This document shows positions 1 through 14,300 of a stretch of 64,000 nucleotides of DNA, in pieces. The position numbers and the translations under genes are program-made. The stretch comes from Hippasteria phrygiana (lineage: Eukaryota > Echinodermata > Asteroidea > Valvatida > Goniasteridae): NCBI GenBank assembly GCA_037893225.1, contig JAZGUH010000332.1, positions 372,001-436,000 on the forward strand, written 5' to 3'. Numbering within the stretch: the stretch's first letter is position 1; each line of letters begins with the position of its first letter. The notes under the pieces were generated by a model. That model was not told the DNA's origin, ran no database searches, and saw only the letters and a list, made by a program, of their open reading frames with translations.

Positions 1-2227
1 AAAAAATCTCTGTGGTTAGTTACCTACTCGTAACCTGTTTCCAAAATCAAGTGTAAAAATTCGACCATAAGGTGTAATATTTACATACATGTAGCAATGT
101 GAAAACAAAAACAACCGGAATTATTGACATTCAGAAAGGCGCCAAACAGACAAAAATAAATAAGAACATCTGCAGCAGCCACAGCAACAAAATAGATATA
201 TGTGCATTTAATTAGACAAAAATATGCACAAAAACTTAGATTTTATCGAATCTGAATTTTTGTGTGTCCAAGTACGTGTATGTGTACGTGCACTGTATAT
301 ACATGTACATGTATCTCCGAGGACAAGAGAAGAAAGGAAACACAAAGAAACCTTTCAGTCCTCGAACGTAGAGTCTTTTGTTGAAATCGGTCCTCGAACG
401 TAAGGATACGTGCTTAGTCTATGGGGGTTGGTTATATTAAAGGAACAATAGGAAACACAAAGCATTGTCCTCGGACGTATTGGGGAAGTACGACTCTGTG
501 ATCTTTGTAATGCGATTGTATGGTACACGCATACTATTGTGTAGTTCTAGTTAAACCCATTGTGCCCTTGTGTAGTTTTCCTATTATTTATGAGTTTACA
601 AGGTTACATGTACATGTATGTCCCGCTCTACAATAGGTTTAGTAAATTTGTCAAGACCTGAATAATTTTGTGCACACAGTGATGTGTATCGATGGTGCAA
701 AGTCCAGCACATGATTATACATTACAGTGTGGCACGCGATGTCTTCCGAGTCGACGTTGATTGTATGTCATCGCCGATGCTTGCTGCACTGTAATTGCAG
801 GACTGGGCGTTTTAGACAAAAGCTGCCCGCGAGTCTTATCTGTGACTCATTCATTGTGCACACCGGTGTTCTTGCGTTTCCAAGTGATCTGTGCACACAC
901 CTGATCTTTGTGACCTTGTGTACATTGTATCTGTACAGGTAGATGATATTGGCATGGCAACGACCTGAACGGTGTCAAAAAAGGGATTTACCCATTTACC
1001 CACCCGCGACGACATCCTTGTTTGTATTGGACATATAAGCCAGTACGGTATCTCCATAAAGTAGTCCAGGTCAAAGGTTATTCGGGATAAAATGACTGAT
1101 GTCATGGGATGTGACTACAAAAAGTGAATATATCCGTGTTAAAGAACGACGGGGGTGTTGACCTCTTCGTGAAGTGCCCTTATCCAGGTCTGTGACCAGA
1201 GATATTGAACCAATATACAGATCTCTACAGCCTCTATCTTATCACACAAGGCCCTTTCTCCTAATCTCCCCTCCCCTTTTCTGGCCTTGGGGGTCAACTC
1301 ACTTTTCTTCCCTAATTTAATAAGGCACAATAGACCTTTGTGAACGACCATCAGTAGCACCAGACAAGGCAACGCGTCCCTCGATGGCCATGATCAGGCC
1401 TAAAGAAAAGAATGATAATATTTATAAACCCCGACAGTGACTCATAACCATGAATTCATACTTTGACACTATCTGTGAATATATATGGAAAGTCTGCCTG
1501 CTCAGATAGAACCGTTGTCACGTTTAATCACAAAATCCAGTTTTGCAGGTTTTTTTTTTACCCCCGCACTTTGCTTTCCTGTCTTGGATGAGCAATACTG
1601 TTTCTTAATTGTCTAGGGAGAAATACTTCAATAAATAAGGGTTGAATTGAGACAAGACATTGATTGGCTGTTTAGGAAAGGCATATACATATACATGTAC
1701 ATGATGTATACGTAGTTTGAAAATGATGTCTGCATGTACGTATTACAGAACAGAAAGTAGTTTGCCTTAAAGGAAGACCCCCACTTGGCCATGACCGGCT
1801 GGAACCTAAGGTGACAAGTAAATTTTCATCATTGGTCTCCTGTGTGTGATGGACAAACTCCAGGTAAATGTAATACCACAGGCAGGTCATTTTAGGAACG
1901 GTCAGTTTGCTGGGGTTTGGAGTATTATAAAAGGAAAAACAACTTGATTGGTTGTGCACAGGGTTGAGAGCTAGTTTCTGCACTGAAAATATTATTGACC
2001 CATAATTAATTGTGAGTGGGGGGAAGTGGCCAAGTGGGCCTATGGGAGGGGGTGTAGGGGTCCCCCCCCCCCCCCCATTTGAGGGGGATGCTGAAGTCAG
2101 GACCTTAAGTGAGGGCCATATTGCTGTCCACTGCTAAATTGACACCTTTTTTTCATTAACTTCACAAGTTATTTGCTTCCATGTGTATTTAACGTGACTG
2201 TTACACATTTCCCCCATTTTCTTGCAG
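1..2227. other. Non-coding region upstream of the first recognised prominin exon
   Basis: No exon with the expected phase-1 donor and a signal peptide could be recognised here. The stretch holds a CGTTCGAGGAC-family repeat (290-498), a partial ATAAGCC-type repeat around 1033-1095, a poly-C run near 2060-2075 and many TACATGTAC words. It is either intron or 5' flank of the prominin gene. The start of the gene is probably outside the window. Confidence 0.55.
290..498 (-). mobile_element. CGTTCGAGGAC-family MITE-like repeat, copy A
   Basis: This is the reverse complement of 57818-58015 with only scattered differences. It contains inverted CCGAGGACAA and GTCCTCGAACGTA words and the shared GTATCCTTACGTTCGAGG core. 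No reading frame. Similarity to copy D continues outside into ATATACAGTGCACGTAC. Confidence 0.75.
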
Positions 2228-2304
2228 ATCATCTGGTGCTTATAGTTGAACCTTTTCTGGAGCACACCCCTATGTCGATTGATCCCTGGTCAGAGTTTCA
2301 GACG
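2228..2304 (+). CDS. Prominin exon 1 of window: extracellular segment before TM1
   Basis: The acceptor follows a pyrimidine-rich tract ending cttgcag. Only the frame starting two bases into a split codon is open; it reads HLVLIVEPFLEHTP and ends at a codon boundary before gtaata. Phase 0 out matches the next exon. The H-x-x-L-x-V-x-P pattern resembles the stretch before TM1 in human PROM1. It needs a preceding exon that ends one base into a codon, and none was found in the window. Confidence 0.7.
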
Positions 2305-5300
2305 GTAATATTTGATTGACTTTGGCGAGTTGTACATGAATACAGGGGTTGATTTAGAGGGGTTTGTAACATGTAGGGCTGTACAAATATTTTGGTATGA
2401 AGAAGTTTGTTGACCTTGCATGTAATGTAAGCTATCTTCCGACATCCCTGTTAGTGTCCTACCGCCCACCCCACCCACTTCCACCCTAATTCCTACCACC
2501 ACTCCTACCCCCATTCCCACCCCCGCCCCCATTCCCACCCCCACCATCCACTCCCACACCACACACCCCCACTTACCTTCTAACTTGCACTCCCATTCCC
2601 ACCCCACCCAGTTCCACCCCTCTCTATCCATTCCACCCCACCCAATCCCACCCTCCCCCATCCAACCCTCCCCCACCCTCCCCAGATCGTGTGGTCATTG
2701 TAATTTTGTCTGCCTTCATAATTCTACACAGCTGGCTTCCATCTTAGTGGGTATCGTGGTTTGCCTCTCTTTGGGTGTGGCTTACATCGTCCTGGTACTC
2801 GTCGTCGGCATGATCTTTGGTTGCTGTCGTTGTTGCAACAACTGCGGAGGCAAGCGGGTCCAGGAGGATTCTCGCTGCCCAGGCTGCCTGCGGGTCTTCT
2901 ATACCGTGTTCCTGCTCTGCGTCACCGGCGTGCTGTGGTAAGTTTAAGTTAGATTATGAATTGACCTGCTGTCATTTGTAAGTTAAACATATGTGTGTTA
3001 GATTAGACATCTATATGGAATTTTGTGTGACGAGTGCAGCTTTTGCACGGTTTGCGAAGTTTTTCGTGTGGTGTTTTTGGAGAACCTGCCATCTTAGTGG
3101 AGTCGGTAACTTTCAAAATTGATTGGCAATTCCTGGAACTGTCTGCAAGGTAGCAAGGTTCGGCTACTATTGGGAGTCGACCCCTCAAAAGAAATAGAAT
3201 CGTTATTCCAATTCTGATGTTGGAGTCGAATAGTCGCCCAAGCCTATTTCTTCTCTTCGTCGTGGGTTCGATTCCCACCCGAGTGATTTTTTCCCCCAAA
3301 TAATCTCTCGGGACAACACTGAGTAAACAGTGTTTATAAAAATACGTCGGTGAAGGGCAAAACCCAATATTGAATTTACATCGACCCGACACAAATTCCA
3401 TCTTATGAATATTTCTTCTCCCTTTTGAGAATATTTGGCTATAACGAACATCCTCCTTGCTCCCAAAAGTATTTTTTTATTTTATTCCATGATGTTCTTT
3501 ATAGTGGCGTTATACTCTTTGAGAACATTCAAGTATTTGCCATACTATGGATTTCTTGTGGAGAGATACGTCTGGTATAAGTATAAGTTTTGTAAAGGAC
3601 TCTGAATTTGTTACTTCTCCCGGCTCGCAATGCAGTGAAACTTCAACACTTGGCCCGATAAATTCAATTACTTGTCGGAGGAAGAGACCACTTTATCTAC
3701 TGTTAGGAATCATTAATCAGTGATAGGCAGCATACTTCTTTAACACGCAAGCGTGTTCATGTACAGTTGGTAATATGATTTCAATTTCACAGTTCCACTA
3801 AGCAAACAAAAATTGCGTAACAAAATAACACGGACTTGCTAAGTGAGAGTAGGCGGAGAACCAGTCTAGCAGTAGACGTCCCAGCTGGTAGACATCACAG
3901 CTGGTAATCTGTTTTCGCTAAGCATATCTTTTTTTGCTTCAGCAAATTTGGGGCCAGCGGCACCGTAAAATTAGCCCCAGGCTGAAAGAGGTAATCTCCC
4001 TTGGCATTGGCTGAACATTGAGTGTGCTGTGTGACCGACATATCATTTGAAAAGGACTATGTTTAATTTACGAAGGGGGCTGTAGATAAGCAAGAACACA
4101 AGTTGACCCATGCTTTTCAAAGAGAAGTCTGTACCCAATTTCAGGGTTCTAATAAGGCCCCCCCCCCACCCAAAAAAAACCAAATAGTTGTGTTGCCCTC
4201 CACGACCGACCCTGAAAGTCACAAAAGTCGGGTCGCCTTTTTCAAAATCTCACCTTTTCCCGCACACAATGAAAACATTTTTATTAAAATCATTATCTTT
4301 AAATACAGCTACGACGGCACAATCGTGCATATCAGTATCTCACTTTTAAATATGAAAGCTTACTTTTAGCCTCCCGACTTGAGGGGGGATTGAAAAATAC
4401 ACCTGACCGGTTGACATCTATACACGCAATCTCTGAACACCGGTGCCCCCATAGTTACACCCGGGCTGAAGGGGTTAACCCTTTGCGTACGGATGACGCC
4501 ACATGCTGCAAAAAAACAGTGCCACCAGGCCGGGATGATGCCTGTAGCCGCTATATGTGCAGTTTCAATCCATTGTTGGATTATTGTGTATGTCACGCTT
4601 GACTGCACAAGCACATTGTGGCCATTTTGCTTTGCTGCACAGGCCGCCCCGGCGCCTCACTACGAATACCGTACTTAACCCCTTGAGCACGGTATTTTGC
4701 GGGAGACGTCCGGGTGTTGCAGCGGTTCTGGCAGCCAAGCGAACCGCTACAATGTGTTTGTGCAGTCAAGTATGACATACACAATAATCCAACAATGGAT
4801 TGAAACTGCACAAGCAGCGGCCAATGGCGTCATCCGGCCTGGTGGCCCTGTTTTTTTGGTGCCATATGGCGTCATCCGTACGCAAGGGGTTAAGGGGTTA
4901 AGGGCAACACCAGTTTTTTTTTGTTTTTTGGCCTAACCACAGATAGAAAGGTCAGTGTGCTAAGCATGGAATTCTGTACTTATGAGACTCATTTTGTGCT
5001 TCATAAAGATTTTTTGCATTAAGCCTGTAAGCACGGAATCCTGAGTAAGAAGATGTCTGCATGCCCACAAACAAGAATTCCTTGCAAGCACTAGCTGTTT
5101 GCTGCTGGGCAGTTCCATATGTATTTACCAGAGCTGTAGTCGAGTCCCTTCAAGTCCTTTCGCAAGTCCAGTCAGAAGTCCTTTCATAAAGCCGGTCACA
5201 AGTAACTGGATGAACAATGACAAAGGAATGCCTTTGTCAAAGCTCATTTGTGACCTGCTCTGGAAAAAAGTATATTATGTCGCAAAATAGTAAAAATGAG

Positions 5301-8300
5301 TTTTATGTATGTTTGGAAAGCCCGTAATGTAAGCTTTCATTTGGTACATGATAGAGCTCCAAAGCCCTTTCCGTTCTGGAGATATCACGTTTTTGCATAT
5401 TAATTAGTTCTATGGAGTTCAAATTGCGCAACAGAGAAAACAGGCTTTGAAATAGTTAGTTCTAATACAATGCAATGGAACAATGCACTCTAAAAAGGTT
5501 ATTTTTTCACTTTGTTCACTGAAATCAACATTGTTGTGCGCCAAACCTGAAACTTTAGATATTTAAGATGTCATTAAAGACAAAAAACAAAAAATTAATT
5601 TCGACAAAAAATGTCACCCTCTCAATGTTGAAAGGGCCATTACACGTAAATGCATAGCGCGACTTATATCACCTTTTTCTGGAGCGGGTCACATTTGAAT
5701 AGCTTGTGATTGGAATTAGGACTGGAGTGCTTGTGATGGACTTGCAGGGACTTGTGATGGACTTGTGATGGACTCAACTACATCCCTGGTATTTACAGAT
5801 TAGAAATTCATGTCTAAGACAGAAATGTCACATCTTGAACAAACGTTAGAATAAACCAAAAGTCATTTTGTAGTTGCTGTTTGCAGTAACCAAAATAAGA
5901 GAGAAAGCTTGCCTGCTCTATCTTGGCTGGATGATATCAGTCGGTGATGTACACGTAAATAAAGCCAAATTTCCCTGGCCATCAGTTCTCGTCCAATTCA
6001 CTAATGCGACAGAGATAGTGCCACCACTCTGACTATTGTAACCGGTTCTGACAGCTGCCAAAGCGCAGGGATTTGCCCCCATGTCTGGTGCTAATCCCCT
6101 GATATGAAGGATGGGTCTCTCTTGATACACTGTAGGGCCGTAGTGGGGTTTATCACACCAAGTTTAGTGCAATTTGATTGTCCGTGATTTGCAAGGAAAG
6201 AAGTACAAGTGTAGTAGTATACACACTCTATACGCAGGCTGGTGATTTTGACAGCAACCATTTTCCTGTTGACCACATTTTATTTTGAAGGTATATTTTG
6301 GCATGCAGCCGGAATAGTCTGTGAAAGTCTTTCGACTTACATCCAGTGGAGTCCCTTGGTAGAAGATAACAATGGAATATCCTTGTTTTATTATTAATCA
6401 AGGAAAAGAGCTTTTCCCAGGCATGTATGTAACACTGCCCCAACTTATATATCTACATGTAACAGGCTACTCCCATAACAGCATTTTTTGTGTGTGTCAT
6501 AACTGGGACAAAAATCTTGCCCCCTGCACTGCGGAGACCTGATGTACCCCAAGCATGTCCACTTTCCTCTTCCGTCCTGCCCCCCTTTCCGCCTCCCTCC
6601 CCTCCCCCAATCTAGTGCCCACTTGTCCAAAGCTAGGCGAATAATTATGTGATGACAGTCTCACTCTGATCTTCAAATCCTCTGGAAGGGGATTTGTTAA
6701 TGAATGTAAATTAAGGCGTGGAGTGGTACAACGTACCTGTCATAATAAATGAACCTCAAGTGTCCGATTTGAAGTGCACGTACCTACAATGTACACGTAT
6801 GCAACAAACGATGCACCTGCACATGCGGTAGACAGTAGACGTTTGTACAGGAATTTTGTTGCGCGTATCGACTTGTCGGAGGATTAGGAAAAATGTGGTT
6901 TTGGTTTTTGGGATTAGAAACTGACCCGGGCCGGACATTTGAGCCTAATAAGATGTGACCCCATTTTAATTCGCAAAACAGGAAAATACTTCTGGAATAG
7001 TCTGAGAGTGTGCAAGAGCCGTGGTTGGATAGCCTAATATCCATGGGGTTATCAATGGACACTGTGTTACTCTGATAAACCAACAGGATGGGCATGCTTA
7101 AAAGTTTACAGAAACGTTATGGATATATGGATTTTGATGTAGTTTTGGATTTTAGTAATTTAATCAAGGCTTAGGGCAGAAAAATAGCATGGACAAAAAA
7201 AACGTCGCCATGGTAAAACCATTGCTTGCCAACCCCTTGATGGCCAGAGGCATGTGCAAAAATGACATCACGGCCAGAAATTGGTATTTTTGTGGGCAGA
7301 GGCATGCCCCGTGATTCGTTTTCCACCCCGAGTACTAAATCCCCAAATTACGTCAAAATCTTTATTTATTACTTGTACATGCATCATTGATTTTGAATCA
7401 TAACATTTCTGTGAACCTGTAATGCACTGCGTATTAATAACAGAGGAATTTCACTGCTTGATCACAATTCATGTACATCTGGGTTTCTGCTTGACCAGAG
7501 GTGTGGTCAGTAGCCAAGCATGGATTGGGTTGCGAGTGTTGACCAGAGGTGTGGTCAGTAGCAAAGCATGGATTGGGTTGCCGAGTGTTGACCAGAGGTG
7601 TGGTCAGGATGAAGTTAATCACAGCGGAGCCAGTCTAATCTTCCATGCTGTGAAAACTCAAAGGAAAAACTGGGTTCATAGAGGAATCCCACAACGACGA
7701 GTTTAGCGCCGATCTGCGCACTTCCGCGTTTGAAAACGAGGATCTCAATGTCGCAGTAAACAACTTTATGCTGATCGTGCGCCTGCACTTCCTTTTATGG
7801 CCTGATTAATTCATGCATGAATAAATGTGCTGAAAAGTGTTGTTTTGTTTGCCACTGACATTCTCGCTTTCAACCCGGAAGTGCGCAGAAGGTGCTAATG
7901 TGAAATTCCTCTGTTTGACAAAAATTGTGACTCTGGTACTCAAGAGGTCAAGCCCAGGCCTGAATTCTGTTAAGAAATGTGGGGAACACAAGGTTCGGCG
8001 CAGGATGCGAAGGGATGGGGGCATCGGGGTGACATTTGTGGAGTATTCCAGAAGGAATACCATCAAGCCGTTGGTCCCAGGGTCCCCCAAATCCTCTCCC
8101 CAGTAGAGGCAGAGGAAAGATCATTATCGAGCTAAATTTCTTGCCAAAGTAACTCATCCGTTCCTCTCCGTTGCAATTAACCGCAGTGACCTAGGCCATG
8201 CACTGGCGCACACTCCACACTTTGTGTGCCGCAATTGACGAACATCCTCAAGGATTACAGCTACACATGCATCTGATAATTCCTAAATTTCGGGACAGGC

Positions 8301-11300
8301 CCGCCGGGACACGAAATCACCAACAAAATGTCAAGATGTCTGGAACTCTGATTTCCTCCTCGTTTCTTTTTTCCTAGACAATCTTCTGAGAAGGATTTGC
8401 CCAAATAAGGAAGACGGCGGTAAAATTTCTGGCTAGGTTTTTCTCTTCTAAAGCCCGGGTTTGACAAAGTTTGCTCTTTCACTCATGATTTGAGGTCGCT
8501 GCATAGTTTTGGTTTAGGCAGTAATTAATTTGGCGGGACAGATGTTTTTCAGGATAATGAGTTATGGGGAAACTTGTGAAGGCAATGTGTGAGGTGTCGA
8601 ACACCTTCTTTTCCAGACACTTCTCATTCTCAGGGAAGCGTTTACAATGAGCAGATTTGTGTGTGTGTGTGTGTGTTTAAAATTGCATGTGGTGGCAAGA
8701 TTTATTGCTACACGTGTAATGTAATTTAATTGCTGGTTCCCCACTCAAGGGAAGACAAGACCCATGGGCCATTTGGATGTTCATTTGGAAGTGTTTGAGA
8801 AAACTGAAATAGTCTGTTTGGAGTGTGACCCCGAAATCCAGAGAGATTTGGCCAGAATGCATACTTCCGGACACACCTGACAGGAGGTAAATGTACAATG
8901 AGTGCAACATCCTATTTTGTGAAACTATTTTGGATTGCGGCTTGGCTGAGCGTGGAAACTCCATGTACAATGTAAAGTAATGTGGTTTTGTGAAGAAAAA
9001 AAAGGGGTAATTTCAAAGTACAGCGAAAGTCATGAATTTTCAAAGTGAGCTAGCGCCCACCCGAACAAAGATACTGACAATTTGGGAGACCGCCAACATT
9101 GGGCAAGATAGCTCAGTTGGTAGAGCGCCGGTACGGTAACCCGGAGGTCGCAGGTTCGAATCCCGCTCCTGCCAGTTTTCTTTGTTCACTTTGAAAATGT
9201 ATTTAAATTTACCTAGTCAGTTTCCCTTGTTTGACGAATTACACAAAAAATATATCAGCAGTATTCAGTACTGTATCATGTTGTAATGATGTTGTGCTGT
9301 GTTTTACAGACTGATTGTTTTTTCTATTTGGACGAGGTGACTACATGGATTTCATTTTCAGGAAATGTGTATGACTACTTTTTGTACCCCCCAAAAATTT
9401 GGTTTTTATAGTGTCCTCAGTCGTTTAAAATAAGGCTGTCCTTTTCTTAGTCAAGCCCACTCTGCAATGTACATGTATGTAAAGGGCTAACCTGGAAGGG
9501 GGAAGGGGGAAGGGGGAAGGGGGGAGGGGGGCTGGCAACAACACTGCCTCTGTCAGAAACTTGACCACAAGGAGTCAGATTTCCTAAGTGTTTTCAAACA
9601 TTGTGACCATAGTCCTCCTTTTGACTTAGCAGCAGGGCAACCTTTCACAGGTACATGTACCCTGGATCCACCTCTAGCCTACACAGGGGATTATTATACA
9701 GATAAAATGAGGCCCCTGGTTATTAACACCCCAGAGAATATAATGATACCCTCGGGGTTTATGGTTTTGAACTATGAGTGGATACATTGTACATTGTAGG
9801 ACTTTAAAGTGTGGTGTTGTCTCATAAAACAGTTTTCTTTTGTTTCTGTCAGTTAGTTAATGCCAGAGTTGTAGTCGAGTCCCTGCAAGTCCATTCACAA
9901 GTCCAGTTACAAGTTCTTTCATAAAGCCATTTAAACGTAGCAAGGGCAGAGAAATGAGATATACGTAATTTCCACCAACATTTGGTTTTTGTTCATCTTT
10001 ATTCATCAATATTAACGTTTCTAAAAATAAATTCTAGAATTATAAAAAAAAAAAAAATCACTTATATGAATATTTTTTTTTCGCCCTCTTGTATACAATG
10101 TAGAACAGCCCTGTGCATGTTTTCGCATAGCGCGACATAATACCCCTTTCTGTCGAGCGGGTCACAAATGTTACACAAACATGCATGTATACATTTTGGA
10201 TCTTCAACTCTTTGTTACAGGCTTGAAATTATTATAAAAGCAATGAGGTCCTGTCGTTTCAATCCTTGCAGAACCAATGATTCTATTGGGATCAAAAGGA
10301 TAGACTTTCTTAACTTTTATGTACTAATGTTTGTATAGTTTTGTGAACATCAGGTTACGTCAGTTGAGAAAGAGTTTATTGTTTCATTTGCAGTAAGCAC
10401 ATTGTCTTGTGGGAGTGACAAGAATGGGGGGTGGGGAATAACGAAGGTGACTTTATTGGGGAGGGGGAGATGACTAATGACACATTCCTGACTCGGACTT
10501 CATTTTTTATGTGACTCAAACTTGGATTCGGAATCTACACTCGAGACTCGAACTTGAGATTCGAGGAGTCAACTGCAAGTGCGATTGTTGACAGCATTTC
10601 TCAGAATCAGGTCCTGGACACAGTCAGCTAGCTTAGGCGTTGCTCGCTGGACCGTTAATGGGCTTGGACACTCTGCCGTCCCCGGCAGACCGGTGGGCAG
10701 ATAAATGTATTCATTGTCGACCGGCAAAGGTGACCCCAACAAAGTTTTTGCTGGATCACCGTCAGTGATTCACACCCTTCCTCCCTAACCTCCCGTCTCT
10801 GTCCAGGATCGAGCAAGGGTACATCAGATTTAATTCAATTACTTGTCCCCTGTCCCCGGGAAGACAAAAAAAAGTCCTGACCCAGAACTTGTGGAAACCG
10901 AAATAAGTGGGTCTCATTTTTATAATTACAAAAAGGGAAATTTGAAGGGACTGTTCTAGACTAAGAGCGAGACTAAAAAATTGGGGTGGAGGGGATTTAT
11001 TCTGATTAAAGCATTTTTTTTTTTTTTTTTGGATGATGATTGGAATGTAAAACCGTTGAGACGGACAAACTTATCAAAGCTTGTTTGCTGACAGATGTTT
11101 GTCCCTCTCTTGACACCGGAAGACTTGGGGACTTGGCATTATTCATCACTAGAGAGACGGGGTTTGACTGCTTCATATTTAAAAGTCTGCTAATTCACTT
11201 GATTTTGAGAATGGAATAGGGTCGGTCGCTCGTCAGCTTGAACCTAACCTTCCCTGAGAAAGCATCCCCTCCCCCACCTCCCCTCCCTCCTCTCCATTCT

Positions 11301-14300
11301 CTTACCCCCTTCTCCCTACTCCTGTCCCATACCCCCTCCTCCTACCCCCTCTTACCCCCCTGTGCTGAAAATCATATTAAAATTGGAGGATTCAGGACTG
11401 TTTAATAGGGTTAATGATCAAGCTGGAAAGAAAGTCTACACATGTACAATGTATGCAGTATCATGAGCGTGCCAAAGGTCCATAAATTTGTCTCACTCTA
11501 ATTTGCGCCTTTCGGTCATCCCGTTAAACCTTGCCTCATTCCGCCCCGAGAATCGCAGATACGCGAGCCGCTAATGTGTCTGGCATGACGGGAAGCCCTC
11601 CCCACGCTCCCCGAGGAGAGGAAAAGGGGAAAAGTCACCCCGTCAACCCAGAAAGAAACCTGCTCCTGATAATGCTGTCTCTCACACAGATATTGAGTTA
11701 CGCCGATCCTGCCTTGTCGAGCCGATCTTGTAAAAACAAAAATGGAAAAAGTGCCAGTCATCGGCATTTTGATTTTCAAAAGTAGATCACTTACGAATAC
11801 CAACCATAAGTTTTGTTCATTATTTAAGGCGGGATGACAGGATGGAAAATGAAGGCAGGGGCATGGATGATGTGATGCAGCAAGAATTTCGGGGAGGAGA
11901 ATTTTGCAGGAGCCACATTGTGGAAGTGCCGTGGCCTAGTGGTTTGGCACATTGAATTCAAGGTCTGTGGGTAATTCTGCAGGTTGTGGGTTCGAGCCCA
12001 GTCCTGGGCTTTGGCACTTCTACGCTTAATATGGGTAGAGGCATTATTAATGCCTTGCAGTGGACTAGTTACCCATCCCGACCCTATTTACCTGTGAAGA
12101 GATTAGATTATCTTGTTTCAGTGTGAGGGGCTGGTTCTTCCACATATTCCTATGTAGCCCACACCTCGAGTGCCCTAGGGCTTGTGATGGGCGATTTGAA
12201 TAAAAACAAAAAAAATAGGCAAGATTTGTTGGGAAATGGCATTAGTTGTTAGGGGCACATTTTTATTTACGTAAAAAAAAAATAGTTTTTGGGGCGGGGT
12301 TTAACTGGAAGCCACACCTTTCTGATTTTGTATAGGGAACAAGAGAGTAGCATCTGAGGGCAAAAGGTCCTCAATTGGCAAGCTGTCCGCAGTCTGAAAT
12401 CATGTACAAAGTCAATGAGACTAACTCAAAACAGGCAGGCAAAAGGACACCAGGAAGTACTTTGTACACTATAAACAAACTTGTGTGTATTGGTGTTTGT
12501 TTAGATACTATTTACTCATGCACATCATGCAAAGTTTTATGAAAAAAATGTTTAAAGATGGTGACCTGAAATCGACACAAATTGCCACCAAAGTCCAAAT
12601 CTCATTCTAGTAAGTGCTCGTTAAAATTCAGATAGTTGGTGGTGCTGGTGTACAATGCACACCGTACACAATGCTGTTCCCGAGAGTACAATGTTTCAGT
12701 CTGCCCGATTTGGGTAATATGTTTTGACAAAGGTCTGAGGTGTCGAGTCTTTGTGGGTTCTCTATGGGGCACATGATGCATTGCTGGCATGTCTGGGCTG
12801 AAGTTCCTTTTCAATTGTCTGGGTACAGACTGCATAGGTCATTGGAGTTCAAGGCATTCACTGATGGCAGGGTGTGAAGCATCTTTAGATGATGGATACT
12901 GATCCACAGTCTGGCGTATGATTTTGTTTGTGTTTTGTGTCGTTGGGCAGCATTCTGCTCTCTCTACCTTCAGCTAGAGTTGTTGGCTTTGAGTCCATGA
13001 CTTGGACTTGGGTTAGACATGTGACTTGGGAGAAAAATGCCTTGTGACTTGATTCAGAGAAATGTGAGTTGACTTGGAGAAAAATGACTTGTGGCTTGAC
13101 TTGTACAAGTGGAAATTAGCAAATGTTTCAGGTATTTTTGGAATACACTCCTGAGGAATACACTCCTGAGGACGGACAGAGCACACTGTCCGAAACGTCG
13201 AGTTACACACTCGCCCCGGTTCTTTTCAGAAGCACACTTCTTCCCAGAAGAAATTTATTTCACATGGTGTTACCTGCAATTCCAGTCTCTCTCATATCGC
13301 ACCCACCATGCAAAGCTTCCTATCGTATCTATTCTCGGAAAGTAGTATTATAAGCTTTAATTGAGGCCGTTTCACACGAGGGGCGGTAACGCACATCGGC
13401 GATGAGTGGTACCCGGGTGTCTGTCATTGTCTTTAAATACAGCTATGACGGGACAATCGTGCATTTCGCCATCTCACTTTTAAATAAGCTTACTTTTTGC
13501 CTCCCAAGTTAGTATTGCTTTTATGGATGATAAAAAATATATACCGGTAAATAAAAATAGATCGACTGACCGACCCCCCTCCCGATTTTTCCCATTTAAG
13601 CCTAAGGGCAAGATACATTTTTATGTTTGCCTTAGGAATGTGCAAAAGACTTTCACAAGATTGTTACAAGTACGTCATGTTTTATTTAATTCACTCAGAA
13701 AAAAAAAAACCCAAAAAAACCAGAAACCAAATAAAAAATTACACTTGAAACAAAGGACCTGTGACTTGAATTTTGAAGAAAAAAAAAGACTTGGATTTAC
13801 TTCCTACACAAATAACCGAAATACAACCACGCCTATGAAATACACTCCTGAATATACATGTATCTGTTCCACCAATGAGAACAGTCAACAATAACAACAT
13901 TATCAAAACAGATATCTATTGCCTTGTGGACGATAAAAGCCATTTCAAAATGGCCTGAAGTTACATGTGTACGTGTACCTCCGTTCCAGGGATCGAAATA
14001 TCCACTGGACTGCTGGGACCGAGCGTTGGTCTAGTTTTTTTTTTTTCATAAACTGCATGGAATGCTATCAGTAAAGTCTATTTTTTTCTTCTAAATCTGG
14101 TGAACTGAAAAAGCCCCATAATTTCTGGAATGGCCATTTTTAGTTTTGAGGCAGGGAGTTTCGTTCAAAACAGCATTTCTAACCCCTCCGCCAACAACAA
14201 GGTCGGCAGAGAGGGACAAATTGAAACGGCACACTCATTCAAAACACTGTGTGTTCTTATTTTTACCATTGGTCTTGTGAAATACCTTCCGGTCTAGTAA

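Noticed and set aside
2290..2676. Gly/Trp/Met-rich minus-strand protein
   Set aside because: It is the reverse reading of the CCCACCC tract between prominin exons 1 and 2.
9102..9174. A tRNA gene of Thr type
   Set aside because: Boxes A and B are good but the anticodon loop would have C before the anticodon, stems have mismatches, and the same unit with the same tail occurs several times, so it is a SINE head.
13523..13894. Lys-rich 123-codon protein
   Set aside because: Low-complexity A-rich sequence with no homology, inside the large intron.
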